Shown here in pieces: positions 9,043 through 17,434 of a stretch of 64,000 nucleotides of DNA. The notes beneath the pieces are model-generated. The model saw only the letters and a list, made by a program, of their open reading frames with translations, had not been told where the DNA came from and did not search any database. The stretch comes from Micromonospora sp. WMMD1082 (GTDB lineage: Bacteria > Actinomycetota > Actinomycetes > Mycobacteriales > Micromonosporaceae): NCBI RefSeq assembly GCF_029626175.1, contig NZ_JARUBM010000002.1:3117001-3181000 (forward strand). The letters run 5' to 3'. Position numbers and translations under genes: made by a program. Numbering within the stretch: the stretch's first letter is position 1; the number at the start of each line of letters is the position of its first letter.

Positions 9043-9702
9043 TCAGCAGTGGGCGTCGACCACCGCCACCGCCCAGGCCGACGGCTTGAACGGGTCCCGC
9101 GGCGGGTGCCGCGGGGGCCGCCAGGGCGCCGCCATGTCGGCGGCGGTAGGTCTGCGCCGTGGCGAGGGTGGTGCGGGTTCTACGTCGCGGCGCCTGCTGC
9201 GCAGGTCACGAAGTACCTGCCGCAGGAGCGGCGGAGTTGCGCCGGTGTCCTCTCCGGCGGGTACGTCTTCGTCGGTCGTCCGGAGCCATACCACGCCGGC
9301 GGGGTCGACCCAGGCGGTCGGTGTGCTGCCTGGCGGAAACCGCCAGTCCGGCGCGAGTAGCCGCGGCAGCCGCACGATGTCGCCGGGATGCCGCACCCAT
9401 CTCGTGGGGTCGAGGACAGCTACGGTGCCCGGCCGCCGTCCGTTCGGGGCGGCGTCGGCGCAGTCGGGGCATGCGGCGCCGTCGTGGCTGGCGGTGCCGT
9501 CGCATGCCTGGCACACGGCCCAGTTGTTCGGGTCGGCGGTGGGCTCGTAGCCGGGATCCCACGCCCCGGTCATCTGCCCGCCGAGCCGGTACCCGGTGAT
9601 GGTGTGCGCCCTCAACAGGGGCATCAGCGTCCGGGCCAGGTGGGCGTCGATGATCGCAGTGGCCTTGGCGGGTACGAGTACCGCGAACAGACGGTGTCGC
9701 AT
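9043..9702 (-). CDS. Conserved hypothetical protein, paralogue of 48-644
   Basis: This 219-residue protein matches the product at 48-644: IDAHL, AWDPGYEP, a four-cysteine cluster (CQACDG and CPDCAD), HPGDIVRLPRLL, a WVDPAG strand and an AWAVAVVDAH C-terminus. The start ATG at 9702 shares one base with the stop of the upstream Lsr2-like gene (TGATG), so the two are translationally coupled. No function is known. Coupling to an Lsr2-like protein suggests a joint regulatory or DNA-associated role, which is inference. Confidence 0.75.
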   Translation of the reverse strand: MRHRLFAVLVPAKATAIIDAHLARTLMPLLRAHTITGYRLGGQMTGAWDPGYEPTADPNNWAVCQACDGTASHDGAACPDCADAAPNGRRPGTVAVLDPTRWVRHPGDIVRLPRLLAPDWRFPPGSTPTAWVDPAGVVWLRTTDEDVPAGEDTGATPPLLRQVLRDLRSRRRDVEPAPPSPRRRPTAADMAAPWRPPRHPPRDPFKPSAWAVAVVDAHC

Positions 9703-10043
9703 CAGCGGTGACCCTGGTCTGCGGCCGGTAGGCCCGCAGCGAACGGATCCCGGACTGCCTGGACCATGCGGCTGTGGCCTCGGCGGGGCAGCGGTTGCTG
9801 GCGCGGCGGGGTACCGGGGTGGTGGTCCCGGCTCGGGGCGACCCGGGGCCGGGCAGCGGTGTGCTTGCCAAGCCGGCGCCCCGCCGCGACGTACGGGGCG
9901 AGGTTCTTCCGCATCGTGGCGAGGTTGTGCGGAGCGAGATCGATCTCGTACTCGACGCCGTCGAGGACGAATCGGAGCGTGTGTACGTCGTCGGTGCTGT
10001 GGTCGATGTCGTCGCTGATCACGACGATCGTCTTCGTTGCCAC
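9702..10043 (-). CDS. Lsr2-like protein with N-terminal dimerisation domain only
   Basis: Residues 1-60 follow the Lsr2 oligomerisation domain: a charged DDIDHS segment, then LRFVLDGVEYEIDLA, then YVAAGRRLG. The chromosomal Lsr2 at 58798-59157 has the equivalent VKFALDGVQYEIDL. The usual C-terminal DNA-binding domain with its RGR minor-groove clamp is missing; instead there is a Pro/Arg/His-rich tail of about 50 residues. The GTG start has GGAAAGGAAG upstream. Lsr2 silences foreign AT-richer DNA in actinobacteria by bridging filaments. A domain able to dimerise but not bind DNA could poison the host filament, which is inference. It is coupled to the downstream paralogue gene. Confidence 0.8.
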   Translation of the reverse strand: MATKTIVVISDDIDHSTDDVHTLRFVLDGVEYEIDLAPHNLATMRKNLAPYVAAGRRLGKHTAARPRVAPSRDHHPGTPPRQQPLPRRGHSRMVQAVRDPFAAGLPAADQGHR

Positions 10044-10417
10044 TGTTGCTTCCTTTCCTTGTCGGGCATGGCGAAGGCCCCCGACGCCCGGGAGGGCTGC
10101 GGGGTAGTGGTGGTGAGGTCGGCGCGGTCCGGCGGCAGCAGGTGTGCTCCGCTCGGGGCTGTGGCGTGGGATCGGTTCCGGTTACCAGTGACGACGGCGA
10201 TGGCGCCGTCCGGTGGGCCGGGACGTTGGCCAGGGGCGGCCGGCCGGTGCGTGCCGCTGGTGTTGTGGGAGGGGCTGGGCTCGTAGGGTTCTGTGGGGCA
10301 GCCTCGGCCGGCCGTTCCCCGGGCCAGGGTCTGGGCGTCGCGGATACTGTGGCCGCGGCGTTCGGTGTACCTTGCGGGAGGCGCTGGCGGCTGGCTCGGT
10401 GCGCGGCCGGCGCCAGG
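10044..10417. other. Spacer without a supportable gene
   Basis: The 374 bases between the Lsr2-like gene's start and the stop of the next gene upstream show only biased, unsupported open frames. The promoter of the Lsr2-like gene should lie near 10050-10120. Confidence 0.4.
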
Positions 10418-11506
10418 TCACCAGGGCGGCTCGGGGTCGGTGCCGGGGTCGCCGGCGATGTTGGCGAGGGCGGCGAGGCGGGCCGTGGCGGACAGCAAGT
10501 ACTCGGCGGCGTCGTGGAGAAGGGCCCGCATGTCGTGCGCGGCGGTGTCGCCGAGCCCGTCACTTTCGCTGCCCGGTGGGCTGTCGGCCAGGCGCTTGAG
10601 CCCACCGTGCAGGGTGTGTGTCAGGTAGGTCAGCGAGGTGGCGACGGCGGCGAGGTCCCCCGATGAGGCGATCGCGGCGGTCCGCGCTGCGCCCAGGCAG
10701 TTGGCGAGGTAGCTGGCCAGGGTACCGATGGCCCGGCAGGCATCGCGCGTCTGTTCGGGGCTGAAGGTTGCCTCGTCGGCGAAGGCCCGACCGATCTGCT
10801 CGGCCAGGTGCGCCGCGGATAGCGGGGCCGTGTCGGGCGCGTCGTGTGTGATGCGGCCACTGGCCGGCCGCGGTCGGTTGGCGTCGTCGGTGCCGGCGGC
10901 CATCTCGCGGACGTGGGCCCAGGCGGCGCCCGAGTGTCGGGCCGACTCGAATGTGAGGTCCGCGGCATCGAACAGCAGGACGCGCAGGCGCCGCGCCGCG
11001 TTGATGGAGTCGGGTGAGACCTGCGTCGAGGTGTCGCCGGTGAAGCCTCGGTGGCGGACGTACTCGACGGCGTGGTCCCCGGCTTGTGCCTGCACCTGAG
11101 CGAGCAGTTGCGAGGTGCGGTAGACGTGGCCGATCAGGAAGGCGGTGGCGGATGGGTTGACGAGGGCGACCGGGGCGCTGGCGGGTCCGGTCACGATGCG
11201 CAGCCAGTGGTGGAGATGTTCGGCCGCGTCGACCGCGCTTGCCATACGGCCGGGGTCGTAGGGGCCGTCGAGGGCGAAGAGTTCGCTCATCGCCGCGAGC
11301 CAGGGAGACGCCGCCGGATCGGCCGGCATGGCGTCCTCGATGAACACCACCTCGGCGGGGCGACCGTGCGCGTTACGGCAGATGGGCGTGTCGTCCGCAA
11401 CGTGCCGCAGGCGCGACTGGCCGGTGGACGCGGCGTTGGTCCATTTCTCGTAGGGCTGGTCGACCACGGGCGTGCGACAGCTGCCGCACATCGTCAGCTG
11501 GATCAT
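10418..11506 (-). CDS. Hypothetical helical protein with N-terminal zinc-ribbon-like motif
   Basis: The 362-residue product begins MIQLTMCGSC and has a further cysteine in the segment TPICRNAHG, which could complete a metal site. The rest is Ala-rich and helical, with a pattern of amphipathic helices (for example HLHHWLRIV and SAAHLAEQIGRAF) and no recognised catalytic motif. The ATG at 11506 is preferred over an in-frame start at 11524 because AAAGGA lies ahead of it. It is a stand-alone gene. Function unknown. Confidence 0.7.
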   Translation of the reverse strand: MIQLTMCGSCRTPVVDQPYEKWTNAASTGQSRLRHVADDTPICRNAHGRPAEVVFIEDAMPADPAASPWLAAMSELFALDGPYDPGRMASAVDAAEHLHHWLRIVTGPASAPVALVNPSATAFLIGHVYRTSQLLAQVQAQAGDHAVEYVRHRGFTGDTSTQVSPDSINAARRLRVLLFDAADLTFESARHSGAAWAHVREMAAGTDDANRPRPASGRITHDAPDTAPLSAAHLAEQIGRAFADEATFSPEQTRDACRAIGTLASYLANCLGAARTAAIASSGDLAAVATSLTYLTHTLHGGLKRLADSPPGSESDGLGDTAAHDMRALLHDAAEYLLSATARLAALANIAGDPGTDPEPPW

Positions 11507-11630
11507 CAAGGGGTCCTTTCTCAAGTGGGGCAGAGGTCGGCAGACGCGGGTTGTCGCCGACCGCCGTGACGTGGTGAGGCCGTCGCATCTCCTCGGGCGG
11601 GTGCGGCAGCCGGGAGACGGGCAGCGTGCG

Positions 11631-11674
11631 GGGCCCAGGGCGATCTCCGGCCTCGGGCAGATCGCCGTGGGCCC
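11631..11674 (-). terminator. Hairpin terminator after the 11702-11992 gene
   Basis: GGGCCCA pairs with TGGGCCC and GGCGATCT with AGATCGCC, giving 15 bp with one mismatch and a 12-base loop, 28 bases past the stop. The stop itself lies in an 18-base perfect palindrome at 11693-11710. Confidence 0.6.
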
Positions 11675-11701
11675 TGGTCGCCGCCGTGGCGGGCCGGCTA
11701 G

Positions 11702-11992
11702 CTAGCCGGCGATGTACGCGGTGCCGCCGTCGGCAGCGATGACCCGGATCAGCCGTTCTGGTGCCACCCGGTGCAGACGGTCGCGCGGCACGGTCCACCC
11801 GAATCCGTCTTCCCCGCCCATACGCGCGATGGCGATCACGGGGTCGCCGAATACGTCGGTGACGATGTGTAGGTAGTTGCCGAGTTCGGCGGCCACGTCG
11901 TCCGATGTGGTGACGGTGACGATCTGACCGACGGCCAGCTCTGCCTCGTCGGTGTGATCGGAGGTGTTGTCGTGTGTCTTGTCGGATGTCAT
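11702..11992 (-). CDS. Small acidic hypothetical protein
   Basis: The 96-residue protein is acidic at its N-terminus and has a beta-rich core (VGQIVTVTTSDDV, LHIVTDVFGDPVIAIARM, RLIRVIAADGG) like a small barrel. The ATG has AAGGAAAG upstream. It is a single gene followed by a hairpin. Function not recognised. Confidence 0.7.
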   Translation of the reverse strand: MTSDKTHDNTSDHTDEAELAVGQIVTVTTSDDVAAELGNYLHIVTDVFGDPVIAIARMGGEDGFGWTVPRDRLHRVAPERLIRVIAADGGTAYIAG

Positions 11993-12137
11993 CGGCTTTC
12001 CTTAGTAGAAGGGGGCTCGGGCGTGGCGGTGGAGCTGGCGCTGTGGGAGATGGGTCGATGGGCGTCAGGCCGCAGGGCGGTGTGAATGTCTGACGTTCAC
12101 CGGCGTTTGCTCGCGGGGATGCCCTCGGGCGTCGCCG

Positions 12138-12725
12138 TCAGGACTGGTCGCTTGTCCCGGCGAGCGGGGGTTTCGAGGTGGCGGTGGGACGCAAGGTCGC
12201 CGTTAGCAGGGCAGTCAGGCCGGCGTAGGTGGCAGGGGCGTCGCCGGGCTCGGGGGTGTCGTCGACGTCAACCTGGGCGTGGTCCTCACCCCGGACCCGA
12301 TTGACTTGGTAGAGGCGCCGATCGGTGTCGACGGCGTCGAGACGGCGGACCGGACGCGGGTGGTCGACGGTGGGAATGTCCTCGTAGCAGATGGCCCAGG
12401 CCAGCAGCGCGGTGTCGGGCTCGGCCACGCGGATCTGCGCGACGACGGTGCGGAACGTGACCTGGTACGGCGAGCGCGTGTCGGGGGTGTCGAGATCGGC
12501 GGCTAGGCGGTGCAGCAGGTTAGGAAGGCCGGCAGGGTCGGTGGCCGCATCGTCGCGGTGCAGCGGCAACGCCACGCTGTCCACCACGAGCGTGCTGGCG
12601 CCGGTGCGGGGCTGGTGGTGGATGAGCAGCAGCGTCGGGGACTGGTGCCAGCCGTACGCGTGGGTGTCGGTTTCGGCGGTGAGGAGGCAGCCGGTGAGGG
12701 CGTGTACGTCGTTGAAGGACAACAT
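12138..12725 (-). CDS. Hypothetical protein
   Basis: The 195-residue product starts MLSFNDVHALTGCL at an ATG with GCGGAGACCTG upstream. The alternating beta pattern (TLLLIHHQPRT, STLVVDSVALPL, YQVTFRTVVAQIRV) with a basic VNRVRGE segment suggests a compact alpha/beta domain, but no family is recognised. It sits between the small acidic protein and the GGDEF gene, from which it is separated by a strong terminator, so it has its own promoter. Confidence 0.65.
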   Translation of the reverse strand: MLSFNDVHALTGCLLTAETDTHAYGWHQSPTLLLIHHQPRTGASTLVVDSVALPLHRDDAATDPAGLPNLLHRLAADLDTPDTRSPYQVTFRTVVAQIRVAEPDTALLAWAICYEDIPTVDHPRPVRRLDAVDTDRRLYQVNRVRGEDHAQVDVDDTPEPGDAPATYAGLTALLTATLRPTATSKPPLAGTSDQS

Positions 12726-12765
12726 CAGGTCTCCGCATCGTTGAGGCTGAACAAGGGGACGGCAA

Positions 12766-12797
12766 AGGGGCCTCGCAGCCATGGCTGCGAGGCCCCT
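12766..12797 (-). terminator. Strong hairpin terminator after the GGDEF gene
   Basis: A 15-bp perfect stem (AGGGGCCTCGCAGCC and its complement) has only AT between the arms. It lies 15 bases past the GGDEF stop. Confidence 0.75.
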
Positions 12798-12811
12798 CGG
12801 GTGATATTCGG

Positions 12812-13444
12812 TCAGCGGGCGTGCCGGTCGCGGCTGCGTCCGCGGGGCGGAGCGAACGGGTCGTACCGGCTCACCCCGCCCTCCTTTTTCGCCGTGTACA
12901 TCGCATCGTCGGCTTCTTGCAGCAGCTGGCGGGCGCTGGCGCCGCGACGGCCCGTATGGGTGAAGCCGACCGACGCGAGCACGGTGATCTTGCTGTTGAC
13001 CAGCTGCATCGGTGTGGCGGAGATGATCTGCCACGCGGCGTGGGCGGCGGCCTTGGTGTCCTCGTCGGTGCCCCGTACCAGCAGGGCGAACTCGTCGCCG
13101 GAGAGCCGGGCGGCTACGGCCACCGGTGTGGGCAGGGTGGCCAGCCGTCGACCGATCTGGTGGAGCAGGTCGTTGCCGCACTCGTGGCCGAAGGTGTCGT
13201 TGACGGCCTTGAAGCGATCGAGGTCGAGCAGTACCACCCCGACCGGCGTGTCGGCGGCGAGCATGGCGTGCAGCCGGGTCAGGAACAGCCACCGGTTCGG
13301 CAAGCCGGTGATGTCGTCGTAGTGGGCCTGGTAGCGGTACTCGTGGATCATCCGTTGTTGACGCCAGAGCAGGGGCCCGGACAGGGCGATGCCGACGAGG
13401 ATCCAGCCGACGTTGCTAGCGATTGCGTGCAGGATGGAAGACAA
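12812..13444 (-). CDS. Membrane-anchored GGDEF-domain protein (probable diguanylate cyclase)
   Basis: The 210-residue protein has one N-terminal transmembrane segment (about residues 10-27) and a cytoplasmic GGDEF domain (about 38-205). Family landmarks are present: DDITGLPNR, DLDRFKAVNDTFGH with the metal and guanine contacts, and SGDEF at 115-119 in place of GGDEF, a variant compatible with activity. No RxxD inhibitory site is seen five residues upstream. A diguanylate cyclase makes c-di-GMP from two GTP. The TTG start has AAGGAG nine bases upstream. Cyclases on conjugative elements are known in Proteobacteria and can raise transfer; a similar role here is inferred. Confidence 0.85.
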   Translation of the reverse strand: MSSILHAIASNVGWILVGIALSGPLLWRQQRMIHEYRYQAHYDDITGLPNRWLFLTRLHAMLAADTPVGVVLLDLDRFKAVNDTFGHECGNDLLHQIGRRLATLPTPVAVAARLSGDEFALLVRGTDEDTKAAAHAAWQIISATPMQLVNSKITVLASVGFTHTGRRGASARQLLQEADDAMYTAKKEGGVSRYDPFAPPRGRSRDRHAR

Positions 13445-13725
13445 TCGGTGACGCTCCTTGGATGTGAAGGAGCACCGGGGGCGGGCGTGTAACGCGGCGA
13501 AACGTGGACGCCCTCCCCCGGGCTACCTGACGGGGTTACTGGTTGGTGGTGGGGGCCAGCTGGTAGGTGGCGGGCTGCTCGACGGGTCTGCACGGCCAGG
13601 CTTGTCCGCGGCGAGCGTGGTGGCCGTGTTGACGACCGCTCCGGCGCTGGCCTTCTTCGCCCGGCTCCGGTGCCGTCATCGCCCCAGCTACCGCACTGCT
13701 GCCCATGTCGAGACGTGGCGTTCCT

Positions 13726-14877
13726 CTATGTGGTCCCGAGGCCGATGCGGTTGCCGATGGCGGGCCCCTGCTGTACGGCGGCGATCGCGGCGGGGAGGTG
13801 CCGGCGTTGCCAGCCGCGCAGCGCCGCGCCCAGGTCGGCGTCGTACTTGTGGTGCTGAGTGAGGGCGGCGGTGAGGCCGGCGGCCTGCTCGATGCCGTTG
13901 TTGGCGCCTCGGGCTGTGTGCGGGCGGACCGGGGCGAGGGCGTCGCCGAGCAGGACGGCGTGGCCGTCGCCGACCGGCCACACCATGCGGGTGGGCGGTT
14001 CGATGTCGAGCACGGGCACGGCCATCCGGTTCTCGGTGGCCCGCACGATGGCCGCGTGATCGCCCGGGAGGAGCTCAGCGGCGCGGCTGTCGACGTGGGC
14101 GCGGGCAGCTGGGCTGACATGCTGCGGCAGGGCGAACAGCCGCCGGCGCGGACTGGCGCCGAAGTGCTGGCGGTACTCCTGCGCGGTGCAGCCGAGGTAG
14201 AACGTCCAGTCGCAGCCGCCGGGCACCGGCGCGACGTTGAACTGGGCTCCGGGACACGGGTCAAGGCGGAGGAAGTCCCGCAGGTCGGGCTGCGGCACGC
14301 CGGTGGTGATACCGCGGTGGGCGACGTAGCCGGCGTAGCGCAGCGCCCGATCGGGATCCAGCAGGTGGCGGCCGGTGGAGGAGCGCCCGTCGGCGAACAC
14401 GACCAGGTCGGCCGAGGTGCTGCCGGCGTCGGAGAACCAGAGGGTGGGTCGGCCCGTGTGCGCGCTCAGGCCGGTGACACGCATTCCGGTGCGGAGGACA
14501 CCCGCCGGGACGCGGGCAGTCAGCGCCCGGTGCAGCAGAGTCCAGGTGGTGTTGCGGCCGGGGTATGTGCGGCGCACGGTGTGGGCAGGCTGGCGGTCGC
14601 GGATAGCGATCTGCAGGATCGTCTCCGAGTCGTGGGTGACGAACTCGTGCTGGTCGATGCCGAGCCGGTCGAGCACGTCGAGCGCCGCGTGTTCCAGGGC
14701 GATGAGGCCGCCGCCCAGTGGCGTCGACGTGGGCGTGGCCTCGTAGACGGTGACGTCGAAGCCGGCCTGCAGCAACAGCAGGGCGGCGACGGGACCGGTG
14801 AGGCTGCCGCCGACTACGGCGACGGCCAGCGGTCTGGGCCGGGGGCCGGCGACGGCGGGGGTGAAGGTCGCGTGCAT
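13726..14877 (-). CDS. FAD-dependent monooxygenase
   Basis: The 383-residue product has an N-terminal Rossmann strand-loop-helix for FAD (AVAVVGGSLTGPVAALLL, about residues 18-35) and the late motif GDALAPVRPHTARGANN, which contacts the flavin ribityl chain in PHBH-type aromatic hydroxylases. Length fits the family. Residues about 150-165 (STSADLVVFADGRSS) match the DG motif that follows the second dinucleotide contact. The substrate cannot be read from sequence. The ATG has GAAGGGAAACCCC upstream. It is an isolated metabolic cargo gene. Confidence 0.85.
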   Translation of the reverse strand: MHATFTPAVAGPRPRPLAVAVVGGSLTGPVAALLLLQAGFDVTVYEATPTSTPLGGGLIALEHAALDVLDRLGIDQHEFVTHDSETILQIAIRDRQPAHTVRRTYPGRNTTWTLLHRALTARVPAGVLRTGMRVTGLSAHTGRPTLWFSDAGSTSADLVVFADGRSSTGRHLLDPDRALRYAGYVAHRGITTGVPQPDLRDFLRLDPCPGAQFNVAPVPGGCDWTFYLGCTAQEYRQHFGASPRRRLFALPQHVSPAARAHVDSRAAELLPGDHAAIVRATENRMAVPVLDIEPPTRMVWPVGDGHAVLLGDALAPVRPHTARGANNGIEQAAGLTAALTQHHKYDADLGAALRGWQRRHLPAAIAAVQQGPAIGNRIGLGTT

Positions 14878-14909
14878 GGGGTTTCCCTTCTGCGAGAACG
14901 ATGGGGAAT

Positions 14910-14939
14910 CCCGGGCGCGGCCTGTCGGCCGTGCCCGGG
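14910..14939 (-). terminator. Hairpin terminator in the spacer after 15102-15683
   Basis: CCCGGGC and GCCCGGG enclose an inner GGCC-TGTC-GGCC stem. It lies between the stop at 15102 and the monooxygenase start. Confidence 0.45.
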
Positions 14940-15101
14940 GTGCGCGGATACGCGGTGGCCGGGCAACGGCCAGGTCGTGCGAGTGCGGTCGGGTGGCGGC
15001 GTCACGCTGGCGGGGTCAGATGGCCGCCGCAGCGGGTGTGCAGGGGTCAGGCGCGAAGGCCCGAGGAGGATGCGGGCGGCGCCTGCCGGCGCGAGGAGTG
15101 C

Positions 15102-15683
15102 TCAGCTCGGCGTCGTCGCGGCTGGCGGCGACTGGCGTTGGCGCTTCGGGTAGGAAGAGGTATAGGGCGGCGCTTGCGCGGCCGGGGCGCTCGGCGATGC
15201 CCCGGCCCGGGGCGCCCGGCGCCCCAGCGAGGTGCGGGGGCGACGGCGGGCGACGGCCACTCGCAGGTCGCCGTCGGGCTGGACGTCGATGGTGAGCATG
15301 TCGAAGCCGGCGGTGTGACCGGCGCGAAGCAGGTCGACGAGCCCGCCGCCATGGCGCTCACGCGTCAGCGGCACGCGCGCCTGTACCGGACGGTGCCGAC
15401 GCAGGGGTCCGCCGAGCCACTGCGTCCAGGTGATGCCGTGCACGTAGCGGCGACGGCGAGTTCTGCGGAACGGTTCCGCGTTGATGTCGAGTGCTGCGGT
15501 CAGGCTCGGGTGGAAGTTCCCGTCGATGTACAGGCGGTCGGTGTCCTTTTCCCGCATCAGATGCAGCGCGGGCGGCACGTCGGCGGCGACGGTGCTGTCG
15601 ACGTCGACCCGGCAGCGCGCGGTGGCTGCCAGTGTGGCCAGGCGTTGCACTGTCTGCAGGTGAAACCAGAGTCGTGCGGGCAT
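15102..15683 (-). CDS. Hypothetical protein
   Basis: The 193-residue product begins MPARLWFHLQTVQRLATL at an ATG preceded by GAGAGGAATCCTC. The first 130 residues look globular (ALHLMREKDTDRLYIDGNF, FDMLTIDVQPDGDLRVAVA). The last 50 are Ala/Pro/Ser/Arg-rich and probably disordered. No family is recognised. It belongs to the series of single genes that fills this part of the element. Confidence 0.6.
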   Translation of the reverse strand: MPARLWFHLQTVQRLATLAATARCRVDVDSTVAADVPPALHLMREKDTDRLYIDGNFHPSLTAALDINAEPFRRTRRRRYVHGITWTQWLGGPLRRHRPVQARVPLTRERHGGGLVDLLRAGHTAGFDMLTIDVQPDGDLRVAVARRRPRTSLGRRAPRAGASPSAPAAQAPPYTSSYPKRQRQSPPAATTPS

Positions 15684-15792
15684 GAGGATTCCTCTCGTGG
15701 GCAGGGAGGGGGTGGAGCCGGCCGGGCAGCAGCTGATCCCCTGGGTGCAGGGACGGCGGGTGCCCGACCGGTTCCGGCTGACGGGTGTGCGG

Positions 15793-16191
15793 TCAGCGGT
15801 GATGCGGGTTGCCGCGATGCGGACGTGCGAGCATGCGGACGCCGATGATCGAGCCGTCCAGGTCTCGGACGGTCCGGTGGCAGACCAGCAGGTCGTCGCG
15901 GTCGTCGGCGGCCAGGCCGACGACCAGGGACACCAGGTAGTAGGTGTCCGCAGCTGGCGGCGGTAGCGGTGGACCGCTGTGGTCGGCCGCGCCGAAGGCG
16001 ACTCGCTCGACGGGAACACCGATGTCGAGGTCGTCAGGTCCCACGACGTGCTGTCCCAACCTCGCCGGTTCGTGCTGCGGGGATGATGCGATAACGCGCA
16101 GCGGTGCGACGCTGTCCGGAGCGATGTAATCCGGAGTGTCTGGCGGGTAGATTCGGACAGGGTGCGGCGTCAGGTTGACGACCTGCAGCAT
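15793..16191 (-). CDS. Hypothetical protein of the NLTPHPV type
   Basis: The 132-residue product starts MLQVVNLTPHPVRIYPPD, an opening seen in a widespread family of small mobile-element and phage proteins of unknown function. A run of short beta strands (VAPLRVIASS, VERVAFGAAD, YYLVSLVVGLAA) and the C-terminal LLVCHRTVRD segment complete the domain. The ATG has GGAGGAACCCG upstream, an optimal ribosome binding site. Confidence 0.75.
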   Translation of the reverse strand: MLQVVNLTPHPVRIYPPDTPDYIAPDSVAPLRVIASSPQHEPARLGQHVVGPDDLDIGVPVERVAFGAADHSGPPLPPPAADTYYLVSLVVGLAADDRDDLLVCHRTVRDLDGSIIGVRMLARPHRGNPHHR

Positions 16192-16250
16192 CGGGTTCCT
16201 CCGATCATCGCGGGGTTGACGGTGTTGACGGGCTCCGCCCGAGGGCGGGA

Positions 16251-16311
16251 CCGGTCGGGTCGCGGCGAGGCACCCCTTCGGGTACAGGGGTTCGCGCTGC
16301 GGCCCGACCGG
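16251..16311 (-). terminator. Hairpin after the KATP-tail gene
   Basis: CCGGTCGGG and CCCGACCGG form a 9-bp perfect stem around a GC-rich loop that itself can pair. It starts 8 bases past the stop at 16319. Confidence 0.5.
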
Positions 16312-16318
16312 CCTGCGG

Positions 16319-17164
16319 TCAGTTCTGGTGCAGGGTGACGGCGAGCAGCCGCTGAGACCCGTCGAGCGACTCCAGGTAGCGTCGCGTCCGCTCGAGGTAG
16401 GTGATCCGGTCAGCGAAGTGCGCGCTGGCCGATTCCAGCCGCCTGCCGTCCGCGGTGAGGAAGGCATCCGTGCACACGGCCCACAGGGCGTGGTAGCTGG
16501 CGTAGGCGCTAGGGCCTGACTGGAAGATCTCCAGGTCACCGACATCGAACCTCGGGCCGTACGTGGCCGCGTTGTGCATGCGCATGGCCTTCACCCGCGG
16601 CTGCCGGTGAAACTCATGGGTCGCGGTGTCCATCGGGTAACCCGACGGGTCGTTCAGGTGCTTCTGCAAAAAGACCGGCCACGGGGTGGCGTGCGGCGTT
16701 CCGGCCACGACGCCGGACCACTGTGCGTGGCGCAGGCTCGCGCCGACGTAGGCGCCGTGACGCATGCCGTCCAGGTCGAGCAGGCGGATGGGCCCGCCGG
16801 CGCAGTGCCGGGGCCCGGCCGTCTTGGCGCGTAGGTCGATGAGCTGCCGGCGCTGCCACAGGCGCAGGGCCGGAGAGGCCCAGTACCGGGGGCAGCTGGT
16901 GCCCGAGACGCCGAAGTGACGTTCGAGCTGCCGGGTGCTGGTCAGCACCTGGTGCAGGTCATCAGGAACGCAGACGATCATGGTGCCAGCGTTCGCGCGC
17001 GGAAGGATCGTCGCGACCGGGACAGCCGTAGCTGCCGGGGTCGGCGAAGCGGTCTTCGCCGCGGCGGCCTTGGCCGGGGTGGCCTTGGCGGCCTTGGTTG
17101 GGGTGGCCTTGGCGGCTTTGGCCGGGGTGGCCTTGGTGGCGTTGCGGGCCGGGTTGTTGGGCAT
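16319..17164 (-). CDS. Hypothetical protein with lysine/alanine repeat N-terminus
   Basis: The 281-residue product opens with a repeated KATPxKAA unit (residues about 8-40), a histone-H1-like basic tail as in HupB-type chromatin proteins. After a Pro/Ala linker comes a folded region (about 60-281) with VCVPDDLHQVLTS, LRLWQRRQLIDLR, and a run of short motifs ending RTRRYLESLDGSQRLL. The tail suggests nucleic-acid binding; the folded part is not recognised. The start has GAGGAGGCACCCCC upstream. It borders the CTGACA-repeat spacer. Confidence 0.7.
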   Translation of the reverse strand: MPNNPARNATKATPAKAAKATPTKAAKATPAKAAAAKTASPTPAATAVPVATILPRANAGTMIVCVPDDLHQVLTSTRQLERHFGVSGTSCPRYWASPALRLWQRRQLIDLRAKTAGPRHCAGGPIRLLDLDGMRHGAYVGASLRHAQWSGVVAGTPHATPWPVFLQKHLNDPSGYPMDTATHEFHRQPRVKAMRMHNAATYGPRFDVGDLEIFQSGPSAYASYHALWAVCTDAFLTADGRRLESASAHFADRITYLERTRRYLESLDGSQRLLAVTLHQN

Positions 17165-17434
17165 GGGGGTGCCTCCTCTGAGGTCGGGGCGTGCGATGTG
17201 CGGGCACGCGGAGGTGGCCGAGCCACTGGGTTCGTGGTTCGGCCGCGGGGGATGTGGGTTGGTGCGTGGTGGCAGATGCGACCGTCGGGGCTCGTCGCGC
17301 GGCGTGTGGGCCGACCGGCCGGTGAGGGCGGGTGGGCGTCAGATGCCGGGATGCGGCGAGGTGGTCCGAGGTGGGACCTGCGGGGTGGAGATATATGTGG
17401 GTTGTTGTGGTGCCGTGAACGGTAGCGGCCTGAT

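Noticed and set aside
10044..10605. Upstream extension of the 9043-9702 reading frame to 520 codons
   Set aside because: The added N-terminal 300 residues are Pro/Arg/Ser-rich and overlap the Lsr2-like gene in another frame. The coupled ATG at 9702 matches the paralogue.
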